64,000 bases of DNA from Agrobacterium fabrum str. C58 (GTDB taxonomy: Bacteria > Pseudomonadota > Alphaproteobacteria > Rhizobiales > Rhizobiaceae). A program made the translations under genes and the position numbers. Positions 1 through 7,633 of the stretch are shown piece by piece. The notes under the pieces were generated by a model, which saw only the letters and a list, made by a program, of their open reading frames with translations, made no database searches and was not told the origin of the DNA. The stretch's first letter is position 1; the number at the start of each line of letters is the position of its first letter. The DNA lies in the NCBI RefSeq assembly GCF_000092025.1, contig NC_003063.2, positions 620,001-684,000 on the forward strand, read 5' to 3'.

Positions 1-240
1 ATTTCGTATCTCGAGCCTGCCCGGCGCAGCCTCCTCGAGCCGATCATCCAAAGTGGAAGGTGGCGGCGTCTGGGAAATCGGCTCACTGACAACGTAAAGC
101 CTGTCGTTGCGCGGAAGTGGACGCGACACATCCTCAACGCTCTCCGCATCGGAAAGCGCACTGTCGCCGGAAGCACAGCCCACCGCCACAAGTTGCGGTG
201 ATATCCCCCTGTTACGCACATTACCTCTATTGGGCATCAT
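1..240 (-). CDS. Possible partial protein running off the left edge, unrecognised
   Basis: Read on the minus strand, an ATG-started frame stays open for 80 codons to the first base of the window, so the C-terminal end is not visible. The start of the peptide (MMPNRGNVRNRG) is basic, followed by LVAVGCASGD, which has a Cys in a loosely lipobox-like setting, and then by acidic, proline-rich sequence. No good Shine-Dalgarno site precedes the ATG; an internal GTG at the seventh valine-coding position has AGAGGT just upstream and could be the real start. I recognise no family. It may be a non-coding open frame. Confidence 0.35.
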   Translation of the reverse strand, partial: MMPNRGNVRNRGISPQLVAVGCASGDSALSDAESVEDVSRPLPRNDRLYVVSEPISQTPPPSTLDDRLEEAAPGRLEIRN

Positions 241-390
241 AATGTTCCACACAATAAAAATAAAAAAATTCAGGTGACATCCGGTAATGCCGCGCTTTAC
301 CGGGCATGCTGCGATATGCACGACCCCCGCCGCGTCAATCGCCCCTCTTTCTCCACGCCTTGCGCCCCTTGCGGCAAAGCGTCCCCACGA

Positions 391-882
391 TCATGGAGCC
401 AGCTTTTCCGACAGGCCACGCCCGCCTGCGTAAGGTTTTGCCTCACGCTGGATCAGGAAGACGGACTTTTCCACCGGTAGCGGCTCGAGCGTCCGATAAC
501 GCTGAAACCGCCTGGAATATTCAAACCGGATGAGCCTGTCGTCGAACTTCCCCGCCAGAACGCGATAGCCGTTGACGAATTCATTCAGGATTTCCAGTTC
601 TTCTCCCCACACCCAGCCGCCGTAAGACGTCCCTTCATTCGACCGCAGCACGATCTCGAAAAAATGCCCGCCTGCCACCAGCGGCATGCGAAAGAGAATA
701 TCGAGATTATCCTCGTCTTCCTCGTCGCCTTTTTCCACCGATAGTCTGGCATGGGCGACCTTCGCATGAACAAGCGCCGAAACCGGATAAAAAGGCCGGC
801 CCTTGAACCACATGAATTCACTGACCGCATAACCGACATCGTCGGCACGCTGATAAGGTTCGGTACGCGGCTCAAACGCCAT
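391..882 (-). CDS. Conserved-looking hypothetical protein, 163 aa
   Basis: I do not recognise this protein. It is a soluble, acidic-then-basic polypeptide without signal peptide or membrane segment. An acidic stretch (EKGDEEDEDN) lies near residue 55, and an aromatic, tryptophan-rich segment (GGWVWGEELE) near residue 95 is followed by a basic C-terminal third. Start: an ATG preceded by GGAAG was preferred to a GTG eight codons upstream, which also has a weak GGGAA. It is transcribed divergently from the regulator to its right, with about 200 bp between them, so a shared promoter region is possible. Nothing ties it to the neighbouring YcaO cluster beyond proximity. Confidence 0.7.
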   Translation of the reverse strand: MAFEPRTEPYQRADDVGYAVSEFMWFKGRPFYPVSALVHAKVAHARLSVEKGDEEDEDNLDILFRMPLVAGGHFFEIVLRSNEGTSYGGWVWGEELEILNEFVNGYRVLAGKFDDRLIRFEYSRRFQRYRTLEPLPVEKSVFLIQREAKPYAGGRGLSEKLAP

Positions 883-1078
883 GTAGCTTCCGTTAAACGC
901 GATCACTGTCGAAAATTCCCGATGCCTGCCCGCCGCATATCCGCTGTTTTCCGCCCGTCATTCATTCTTCTGTTTCCGACAATAGACAGGCCGCGTCACA
1001 CCAACGTCAAATGGAACGCTATGATGACTTTCAATTTCCCGAGCACATTGTTAGATGATGTTTCATGAGGGGACGAAC

Positions 1079-3007
1079 GTGGCTGGGAACGCTGAACTGA
1101 TACCGATCCGGCTATTTGGCACCCCGCGCTGTGAAGCGGTGCGGGACGCATTTTTTCCGTCCAAGGGCTTTGCCCTCACCGCTGCCCTCATCCTTGCGCC
1201 GAACCAGTCGCTTTCCCGCCAGTACGCCGCATCGCTGCTGTGGGAAAATGTCGAGCAGAAACGGGCGCTTGGCAATTTGCGGCAGCTCATCCTGCGCCTG
1301 CAGAAACTTCCCAGTGAGGATGATGCCATCCTTCTGACCGAAGGGAACGATCTAAAGGCAGGAGCACTGGCGCAGCGCACCGATCTTGCCATCTTCCTGG
1401 CTGGCGCAAGAGCCGAAGACCCGATGCGGCGGCTCAATGCCCTGCTCGAATTCGGCGGTGATCTGCTGGAGGGGCTGGAGGCCGGACAGGATCATCTCTA
1501 CCTGTGGCTGCTTTCGGAACGCCGCCGCCTCAAGGACCTGTTCTTTTCGAGCTACACCCAGCTTCTGGAAGAATTGACGCGGTTTGGGCGTGCGAGTTCC
1601 AACGACATCGCCAGACTGGCCGAATGCGCCTGCAAGATCGAACCGGAGCGTGAGGAAACTTACCGCGCCGCCATGGCAGCCTATGCACGCGTGGGCAACA
1701 TCAGCGCCTGCGAAGGCATGTATCAGCTTTTGATGGAACAGCTTCGCCAGGAGGACCGCTCGCCTGAAGCGGAAACCGTGGCTCTGAAACGGCGGATACA
1801 GAGCCTCGCCGCGACGATAGCGGGCCCGGTGGAGCCGGAAGAGGGCAGCCGCCGACAAGTACTGGCAAAACCGCGTGTCGCATTCGTTCGCCCGGCCCGG
1901 GTCGACGGGCAGCCGGTCCCAACGGTCATACATGCCTTTGTCGAGGATGTTGCCAACAGCCTCGTCCGATACCGCACCTTCACCGTGCTTTCGCCGCACA
2001 GCACCTTTGCGCTGGCCCATGACCGGGTAGACGACAGTTACGCCATGCTGCGGGCGGATTACCGCATCATCTCCACGGTCTTCGACGACAGCCGCATGTC
2101 CGTTGCGCTGATCGAGGATGCGAGCGGCGAAATCGTCTGGTCGCTGGAGGCGGTGCTGACAGAGCGGCATATCCACGCCGCCTTCCGGCTGCTCTCCAAA
2201 CAGGTGGCGGCAGCACTTGCCCGCGAAATCGAGCGGCTGCAGGTGGAGCCCGACCGTAACCACAGCGGCGAAGCCTACCGGCAATTGCTGGAGGGGCAGC
2301 AGCTTCTGCGCGGCAAATGCGACCTGCCGCTTCTAAGGAGAGCACGCTCCCTGTTCCGCAAGGCGGTCGATCTCGACCACAGCCTGGCGGTCGCCCGCGC
2401 CCGGGTGGCGCAGAGCCTGCAGCTGGAATGGCTGATGCTGGGGGGCAATGACCCCCACCTGCTGCATCGCGCCAAGGCGGAGGCCGATGCCTCCGTCGAG
2501 ATCGATCCGGCACTTGGCGTCGGGCACTGGATGTGCGCCGTCGTGGCGCTTTACCAGCGGGATTTCGACATATCCGCCGAAAAATTCTTCGAGGCGGAGG
2601 CGCTGGCGCCCAACTCCGCCGATCTTCTCCTGCAGCACGCCGATGCGCTCGCCCATTTTGGCGATGCGGAAATTGCCTGGGACAAGTTTCAGCAGGCCAT
2701 CAACCTCAATCCGCTGGCCCCGGACATCTATTGGTGGGCCGGTGCCAGCATCGCCTTCAAACGTCAGGATTACGGCACGGCGGTGGAACTGTGCGGGCGG
2801 ATGGAAAATGACGAACCGGCGCTGCGCGTTCTGACCGCAAGCCACGCCCTGCATGGCGATTTGCTCGCCGCCCGCGAAAGCGGCAGCAGGCTTCAGGAAA
2901 ACTATCCGGGTATGACGGCAAGGGAGATCAGCAGCCTGTCTCCGGACCGAGACCCGATAGCGAATGAACGATTCTATCACGCACTTCGATTAGCCGGGAT
3001 CAAATAG
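1079..3007 (+). CDS. SARP/BTAD-type regulator with TolB-like and TPR regions
   Basis: Probable transcriptional regulator of about 640 aa. The N-terminal 100 residues resemble the winged-helix half of SARP/AfsR proteins (IRLFGTPR, then LLWENVEQKRALGNLRQLILRL). Residues about 105-250 match a bacterial transcriptional activator domain, with helices rich in Leu and Arg. The middle (about 270-400) resembles the TolB-like/CadC C-terminal type sensor region, and the rest is helical TPR-like repeats up to residue 640. No membrane segment is visible. Start: GTG with GAGGGG six bases upstream was chosen; two ATGs eight and seven codons earlier lack a ribosome-binding site. It ends 8 bp before the next gene and is the first gene of the YcaO-TfuA run, so it is inferred to control that cluster or to act with it. 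Confidence 0.75.
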   Translation: MAGNAELIPIRLFGTPRCEAVRDAFFPSKGFALTAALILAPNQSLSRQYAASLLWENVEQKRALGNLRQLILRLQKLPSEDDAILLTEGNDLKAGALAQRTDLAIFLAGARAEDPMRRLNALLEFGGDLLEGLEAGQDHLYLWLLSERRRLKDLFFSSYTQLLEELTRFGRASSNDIARLAECACKIEPEREETYRAAMAAYARVGNISACEGMYQLLMEQLRQEDRSPEAETVALKRRIQSLAATIAGPVEPEEGSRRQVLAKPRVAFVRPARVDGQPVPTVIHAFVEDVANSLVRYRTFTVLSPHSTFALAHDRVDDSYAMLRADYRIISTVFDDSRMSVALIEDASGEIVWSLEAVLTERHIHAAFRLLSKQVAAALAREIERLQVEPDRNHSGEAYRQLLEGQQLLRGKCDLPLLRRARSLFRKAVDLDHSLAVARARVAQSLQLEWLMLGGNDPHLLHRAKAEADASVEIDPALGVGHWMCAVVALYQRDFDISAEKFFEAEALAPNSADLLLQHADALAHFGDAEIAWDKFQQAINLNPLAPDIYWWAGASIAFKRQDYGTAVELCGRMENDEPALRVLTASHALHGDLLAARESGSRLQENYPGMTAREISSLSPDRDPIANERFYHALRLAGIK

Positions 3008-3015
3008 GAGATATT

Positions 3016-3444
3016 ATGTCCTCGCATTTCTTCATTGTCGGAAAAAAGGGTTTTGGCGTTCTTTTCATTCGCACGGCGCCGCTTCGGGTTGCGTCCGTAT
3101 CGCATGAAACGATTGCCGCTTATGAAGCCAGCCATCCAGGCGTGGACGGTTACGCCCGCGTGGCTGCCGCCGCAAAGTCTATGCTCGTTCGCCAGGACGG
3201 CGAGCCGGAAACGGAACTGGATCAGGTGCAGATTCAGGGCATCGAAGCCCTCGTCGCCGGCGGCGCCGTGGTTTCCGAAGCCGATTTCGCCTTCATCGGC
3301 GAAGTGGTCGATGCCGGCTGGGACTTCAACCGCATGGTGCAGGCACCGATCGAAGCGGCTCTGAAGGCTGTCGGCCCGGCGGGTTCCGTCACCGGCGAAC
3401 TATTCGACGCCATCCTTGCCGACGACAGCAACACGGCGCGCTGA
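3016..3444 (+). CDS. Unknown 142-aa protein in YcaO-TfuA cluster, candidate substrate or adaptor
   Basis: I recognise no family. The gene has a strong AGGAGA site six bases before its ATG and starts only 8 bp after the regulator stops. The protein starts MSSHFFIVGKKGFGV, is alanine- and valine-rich and mostly predicted helical, and has no signal peptide, no membrane segment and no cysteine. The lack of Cys means it could not be a thiazole-type substrate, though backbone thioamidation or arginine modification would remain possible. It contains several Arg residues and a Gly-rich GPAGS near residue 120. Its position directly before YcaO and TfuA makes it a candidate modified protein, leader-binding adaptor or helper; the role is inference. 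Confidence 0.7.
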   Translation: MSSHFFIVGKKGFGVLFIRTAPLRVASVSHETIAAYEASHPGVDGYARVAAAAKSMLVRQDGEPETELDQVQIQGIEALVAGGAVVSEADFAFIGEVVDAGWDFNRMVQAPIEAALKAVGPAGSVTGELFDAILADDSNTAR

Positions 3445-3481
3445 TGACGGCCCTCTTGTCTTGACCGGCGCCAATGCTCCA

Positions 3482-4678
3482 ATGTCAGCGACCACGGCAT
3501 CAGGGCAAGCAGACGCCTCATTTTTCGATCCCGGACTGCTTCGGCGGTTCGGGATTACACGCGTCGGCGATGTGACCGGCCTCGATATTATCGGTATCCC
3601 GGTCTGGTTCGCGGCCCGGCCCAATTCGCGCGGTCTCTCCGTCTCGCAGGGCAAGGGGCTTTTTGCCGACCAGGCCCGGCTATCGGCGATCATGGAAGCG
3701 ATCGAAGGCGCGGTTGCCGAAGAAACCCGCAGGCATGTCACCGCTTTCGGCTCCATCGAGGAGATGCGGAACAAAGGCGTTCCGCTCATTCCCTTCGAAA
3801 CCGTTGGCCGGATCGATCCGGACGCTCTCGATCTGCGCAAGGAACGCGCCTGGGTGAAGGGAACCTCCATTCGCCAACAACAGGAGGTCTTTGCCCCTTA
3901 CGAACTCATCGGCATGGACTTCCGTGCGGAGTTCCCATGGGACCGGCAGGCCTTCCGCATGAGCTCGCAAGGGCTCGCTGCCGGGTTCGAGCAGGATCAT
4001 GCGGTTCTCCATGCCCTGCTCGAACTCATTGAAAACGACGCCAGCTTTCTCGTCGATACGTTCGAAACGCGCGCCATAACGCCGCAACCGTTTCTCCTTT
4101 CGGCAGGAATGGACTCGCTCCTCGATGATCTCATTCAACATCTTTCGAATATCGGCCTGCCGCCCTCCTTCTTCGATCTGACAAATGCGCTTGGCGTGCC
4201 GGTGGTGATGGCGAGCCTGCCCCGCTCGCTTCAGGCTGAGGACGGTCCGGCCACCCGCAGCGCCGCGGGTGCGGCCTGCCGCCCGAACACCCACGCCGCC
4301 GCCATGGCCGCGCTGCTGGAGGCGATCCAGTCGCGGCTGACCGATATCAGCGGCGCTAGGGACGACCTCTCCCCGCTGCGCTATCAACGCGACCTGTCAA
4401 CATCGGGCCCCACGGCCTCCCGTGCGCAGCCGTTGCGGCAGATGCCAGCCGATCTCAATTTTCCAGAAAGCGATCTATCTCTGCCGCCATGGCGCCAGCT
4501 GGCGGAGCACCTTTTCGCCCGCGGTATCGAGGATATCCATGTCTTTCCGCTGGAAACGGAGGTCTCTGGCCTGCATGTTGTCAGGATTCTGGCCAGCGGC
4601 CTCGCCCCGGCCGGCGGCGGCCTGCAACACATCTCGCCACGCACGCTCGATCACCTTTTAAATCTTGGAGGTACCTGA
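3482..4678 (+). CDS. YcaO-fold ATP-dependent cyclodehydratase/thioamidase
   Basis: YcaO proteins use ATP to activate peptide amide bonds for azoline, amidine or thioamide formation. This 398-aa protein shows the expected ATP-site layout: LSAIMEAIEGAVAEE around residues 68-81, AVLHALLELIEND about 100 residues later, and AAMAALLEAIQSRL with the Q-S-R typical of the family near residue 280. The proline-rich C-terminus seen in many azoline-forming YcaO proteins is absent; it ends LNLGGT. The next gene encodes TfuA, and YcaO-TfuA pairs are associated with thioamidation. The start is uncertain: an ATG was chosen, but an in-frame TTG 66 bases upstream would overlap the previous gene by 29 bp, and neither has a convincing ribosome site. 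Confidence 0.9.
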   Translation: MSATTASGQADASFFDPGLLRRFGITRVGDVTGLDIIGIPVWFAARPNSRGLSVSQGKGLFADQARLSAIMEAIEGAVAEETRRHVTAFGSIEEMRNKGVPLIPFETVGRIDPDALDLRKERAWVKGTSIRQQQEVFAPYELIGMDFRAEFPWDRQAFRMSSQGLAAGFEQDHAVLHALLELIENDASFLVDTFETRAITPQPFLLSAGMDSLLDDLIQHLSNIGLPPSFFDLTNALGVPVVMASLPRSLQAEDGPATRSAAGAACRPNTHAAAMAALLEAIQSRLTDISGARDDLSPLRYQRDLSTSGPTASRAQPLRQMPADLNFPESDLSLPPWRQLAEHLFARGIEDIHVFPLETEVSGLHVVRILASGLAPAGGGLQHISPRTLDHLLNLGGT

Positions 4679-5391
4679 TGCAGCCGGTGGTTTTTGCAGG
4701 ACCGTCCATCCACGGCATTGCAGATGAACATCTCTCCGGCCTCGATCGTCGCGGACCGGCGGCCTGCGGTGATATTTTCGATGCGGTGCGGCAAGGTGCG
4801 CGGACGATCGGGCTGATCGACGGTCTCTACGGCGATTGCGCCGCCGTATGGCACAAGGAAATCCTGTTTGCATTGTCGAGCGGTATCGCGGTTTTCGGCG
4901 CCGCCAGCATGGGGGCGCTGAGGGCGGCGGAATGTGAAGCCTTCGGCATGATCGGCATAGGCGATATCTTCGAAGCCTATCGCGACAGCCACCGTGTTTC
5001 CGATGCTGACGTGGCGGTGAGCCACGCGCCCGGCGAACTCGGCTATCGCCCGCTGACGATCGCTTTGGTCGATGCCGAGGCCACGCTCGCCGCCTGCGGT
5101 GATGCCATCACCCCCGAAGAATACGACGCGCTCGCCTCTGCCGCGCGCACCCTGCATTTTACCCGCAGGACCTGGCGCGCCGTCGCCGCTGAAGCGGGTC
5201 TCGGCCCCCCAACGGCAAATCTGCTCGCCGCCAACGCGGTATCCACCAAACGAAACGATGCAGCCAGACTTCTGGCGGCGCTCAAGGGGGAGCCGTTGCC
5301 ATCCCCGGTGCCGCAATCGTGGAAACTGCAGAACACCCTGTTTTTCCAGCAATTGGCTGCACGGCGGGTAGCGGGAGAAGAAGCGTCTTGA
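4678..5391 (+). CDS. tfuA: TfuA-like protein
   Basis: TfuA proteins are partners of certain YcaO enzymes, first known from the trifolitoxin cluster and later linked to peptide thioamidation, where they are thought to help deliver sulfur or substrate. This 237-aa protein has the family core: VFAGPSIHG at the N-terminus, IGLIDGLYGDCAAVWHKEIL near residue 45, and GAASMGALRAAEC near residue 75, followed by YRPLTIALVDAEATL. The ATG overlaps the YcaO stop (TGATG) and has GGAGG seven bases upstream, so the two are translationally coupled and probably made in similar amounts. Family assignment is confident; the substrate is unknown. Confidence 0.92.
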   Translation: MQPVVFAGPSIHGIADEHLSGLDRRGPAACGDIFDAVRQGARTIGLIDGLYGDCAAVWHKEILFALSSGIAVFGAASMGALRAAECEAFGMIGIGDIFEAYRDSHRVSDADVAVSHAPGELGYRPLTIALVDAEATLAACGDAITPEEYDALASAARTLHFTRRTWRAVAAEAGLGPPTANLLAANAVSTKRNDAARLLAALKGEPLPSPVPQSWKLQNTLFFQQLAARRVAGEEAS

Positions 5392-6539
5392 CCATCGCCG
5401 GTTCCCCGCCACTGGTGCCCGATTGCGGCGGTTTGATCCGCACGGTCGCGCTGGCATTGCCGGCCGCTTTTTTTGCTAGAAGCGGGGTAGAGGACACCGT
5501 TTCGCCGCTCGTCCCAATCGGTAACCTGCTCTCGGCCCTGCCTTCTGATATCATTGCCATTCTTGTGATCGATAGCGCCTCTCTTGCCTCGGCACGAAAC
5601 TGGCTCTCCAGCCTGCCAATCCGCTGCATCTCCGAACTTGTGCCCCTCTCTGGAAACGACAACGTCATCCCGCATCCGTGGATACAGGACATGTTCCATG
5701 TGCGGGCAAGCGATCGCGGACGGGGAACTGCACCGGAACTTGTCCTGGCGGCGGAAAATGGGGTCGGCCCCGGTCTGGCCGAGCATCTCGGAGCGGCAGT
5801 CACGCATTCGGATGTAACCCTGGCTGGCGGCAACCAGCTTATTGGCGCGGATTTTCGGCTGGTGGGCCATTCCAGCCTTGTTGAAAACAGCGGGATCGGA
5901 AGGACGACGGCCGTCTCCGCATATCGGCGACGGAAAATTGAGGCTCTCGACGGCAGAAGCGTGCACAGTTTCGGATATCGGCCGCAAGACCTCGGCAATG
6001 TCCCTTTCGATCTTCTGGCGATACCGGTCGACCCCGCAGCACTCGAGGGAAAGATGCACCAGTGCGGTTTCCACGTTGATCAGTTCGTTTCCGTTACCGG
6101 TCTCGAATACGGTGGCCGTCCGCTCCTGCTCGTCGCCGATCCTGTCGCGCATGGTGGATGTAATGTCCGTGTTGCAACCGAGCTGAAACGAAAACTGGAC
6201 GCCTCGGCCCTCTCGCTTGCACGGCAGGGTTTTGCGATTGAACGCAACCCCATTCCGGTTGCGCCTGCTATCGATACCAATAAATGCCTGCCCAGACTTT
6301 ACAACAATGTCGTTCTTGAAAATGTCACACGTTCCGGTCAGAAACGGCCATTCGTCTGGATTCCGCATTTCTGCGATACTGAAACGCTTGAGGAGTTCGA
6401 TACGGTGAACCGGAAAATCTGGGACGGGCTGGGCTTTCAGCCTATTGGCGTAGCCGGATGGAGCCACCTTTCAAGCCGCAACGGCGCGTTGCGCTGTGCA
6501 ATAAAGATCGTCGATCGCGATTCAGACACAAGATTATGA
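5388..6539 (+). CDS. Guanidino-modifying superfamily protein (deiminase/amidinotransferase-like)
   Basis: The 383-aa protein looks like a pentein-fold enzyme of the agmatine deiminase, arginine deiminase, peptidylarginine deiminase and amidinotransferase superfamily. Visible landmarks are HPWIQDMF with Asp101, TLAGGNQ at 145-150, FHVD with His229 and Asp231, and NGALRC with Cys370 as the likely nucleophile near the C-terminus. These correspond to the Asp, His-x-Asp and Cys of that superfamily. Start: TTG overlapping the tfuA stop as TTGA, with GGGAG eight bases upstream; there is no ATG in a better place. Overlap with tfuA places it in the same operon, suggesting that arginine residues of the cluster substrate, or a small guanidino compound, are processed. 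The exact reaction cannot be read from sequence. Confidence 0.75.
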   Translation: MTIAGSPPLVPDCGGLIRTVALALPAAFFARSGVEDTVSPLVPIGNLLSALPSDIIAILVIDSASLASARNWLSSLPIRCISELVPLSGNDNVIPHPWIQDMFHVRASDRGRGTAPELVLAAENGVGPGLAEHLGAAVTHSDVTLAGGNQLIGADFRLVGHSSLVENSGIGRTTAVSAYRRRKIEALDGRSVHSFGYRPQDLGNVPFDLLAIPVDPAALEGKMHQCGFHVDQFVSVTGLEYGGRPLLLVADPVAHGGCNVRVATELKRKLDASALSLARQGFAIERNPIPVAPAIDTNKCLPRLYNNVVLENVTRSGQKRPFVWIPHFCDTETLEEFDTVNRKIWDGLGFQPIGVAGWSHLSSRNGALRCAIKIVDRDSDTRL

Positions 6540-6665
6540 ATGGAAAACCCTGGCGCTTTGTCAATAAAGGTTCACAATACCCGTGGAAATTGTATTGAAT
6601 GTATACCTTCAACAATATTAATTGACGATCATCGAATTTAATAACCTCAACAGGAGGATTTTGTA

Positions 6666-7103
6666 ATGCAAGCCAAACTACCCAGCCCGATCGATGTCCA
6701 TGTGGGCACGCAGATCAGAATGCGCCGCAAATCGCTTGGCATGAGCCAGAGTGCGCTGGCCGGGCGATTGGGCATCACTTTCCAGCAGGTCCAGAAGTAT
6801 GAAAAGGGCGCCAACCGCGTCGGCGCGTCCCGTCTGCAGGCCATTGCGTCGATCCTCGGTGTCGAGGTCAGCTCCCTGTTCGCCAATGCCACGCCCGATG
6901 GCGGAGCCGCCAACCCGGCGCTTGGCACGATCAATGCCATGCAGACCTTCGTGGCCTCGAATGAAGGGTTTTCGCTCAATCAGGCCTTTTCGCGCATCAA
7001 GAGTGTGGCCGTGCGCAGAAGCATCGTTGCCCTCGTGACATCGCTCGCCGCAAGCGAAACGGCTGAAAATGCCGGCACGCCGACGGACAAAAGCGACGAT
7101 TGA
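6666..7103 (+). CDS. XRE-family transcriptional regulator
   Basis: A 145-aa DNA-binding protein with a Cro/C1-type helix-turn-helix in residues about 14-70: [20 protein letters not shown] then [19 protein letters not shown]. The C-terminal 70 residues are Ala- and Ser-rich and not recognised. This architecture is common among rhizobial stand-alone XRE regulators. The ATG is preceded by AGGAGG at a good distance, after an AT-rich 126-bp gap that probably carries its own promoter, so it is likely transcribed separately from the YcaO run. Targets are unknown. Confidence 0.88.
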   Translation: MQAKLPSPIDVHVGTQIRMRRKSLGMSQSALAGRLGITFQQVQKYEKGANRVGASRLQAIASILGVEVSSLFANATPDGGAANPALGTINAMQTFVASNEGFSLNQAFSRIKSVAVRRSIVALVTSLAASETAENAGTPTDKSDD

Positions 7104-7197
7104 CGCAGGTGTGACGCTCGCGTGACGCTCGATGTGGTCGAAAATGAATAACGCGGGATCAACGCGTTTTCATACTGTCGACTGTCGAGAGGGAACC

Positions 7198-7431
7198 ATG
7201 GTGGCGTCTACCACAGCAGTAGTTGAAGAGGACAATGCGGACGAGATTCTGGCGCTCGGGCGGATGGTTTCCTATCTCTGCCAGCGCTCCAAATCTCTGG
7301 AACTGGGCATGTCGACCTATTTTCTGGAAATGGCATTGTTATCGCTGGCCCAGGACATCAATCAGCACGGTTTGCCACAGGCCGGCGCAGAGATGAACGG
7401 CAGCGGTTTCGCACACGCCGAACTACATTAA
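7198..7431 (+). CDS. Small hypothetical protein, 77 aa
   Basis: Unrecognised small acidic protein (MVASTTAVVEEDNADEILAL...), probably all-helical and soluble, with the central segment SKSLELGMSTYFLEMALLSLAQDIN. The ATG with AGAGGG seven bases upstream was chosen over an ATG 22 codons earlier that lacks a ribosome site. It lies 94 bp after the XRE gene in the same direction and is followed by a stem-loop, so it is likely the last gene of that unit. Confidence 0.65.
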   Translation: MVASTTAVVEEDNADEILALGRMVSYLCQRSKSLELGMSTYFLEMALLSLAQDINQHGLPQAGAEMNGSGFAHAELH

Positions 7432-7473
7432 AACGACCGCATTTTAAACGACCGCGTCTGCAATTGCGCAGAG

Positions 7474-7496
7474 CCGCAGACATTTTTCGTCTGCGG
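7474..7496 (+). terminator. Stem-loop after the 77-aa gene
   Basis: Perfect 8-bp inverted repeat (CCGCAGAC / GTCTGCGG) with a 7-base T-rich loop, 42 bases after the stop of the upstream gene. The sequence after it is TTCCGG, so the U-tract is weak; it may be an attenuating or RNA-stabilising hairpin. Confidence 0.45.
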
Positions 7497-7571
7497 TTCC
7501 GGCTGGGCTGAAACACACCGGACGCATATATTTTATAATCAACCCCAAGAACTTTTGTTCCTAGCGTTTGT

Positions 7572-7597
7572 CGAGGCCCGGTTTTTACCGGGCCTCG
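7572..7597 (+). terminator. Strong hairpin in the 77-aa gene/xylG gap
   Basis: Perfect 10-bp stem (CGAGGCCCGG / CCGGGCCTCG) with a TTTTTA loop followed on the plus strand by ATTTATAT. It lies between the convergent 77-aa gene and xylG, 37 bases past the xylG stop as transcribed, so it could end transcripts from either side or end a short RNA starting after the TATAAT-like sequence near 7535. Confidence 0.6.
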
Positions 7598-7633
7598 ATT
7601 TATATCGGAAGTAAAGACTGCCAAATCCCGTCA

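Noticed and set aside
5043..6467. 474-codon minus-strand open frame across tfuA and the deiminase-like gene
   Set aside because: Spans two genes with recognisable motifs and translational coupling on the other strand.
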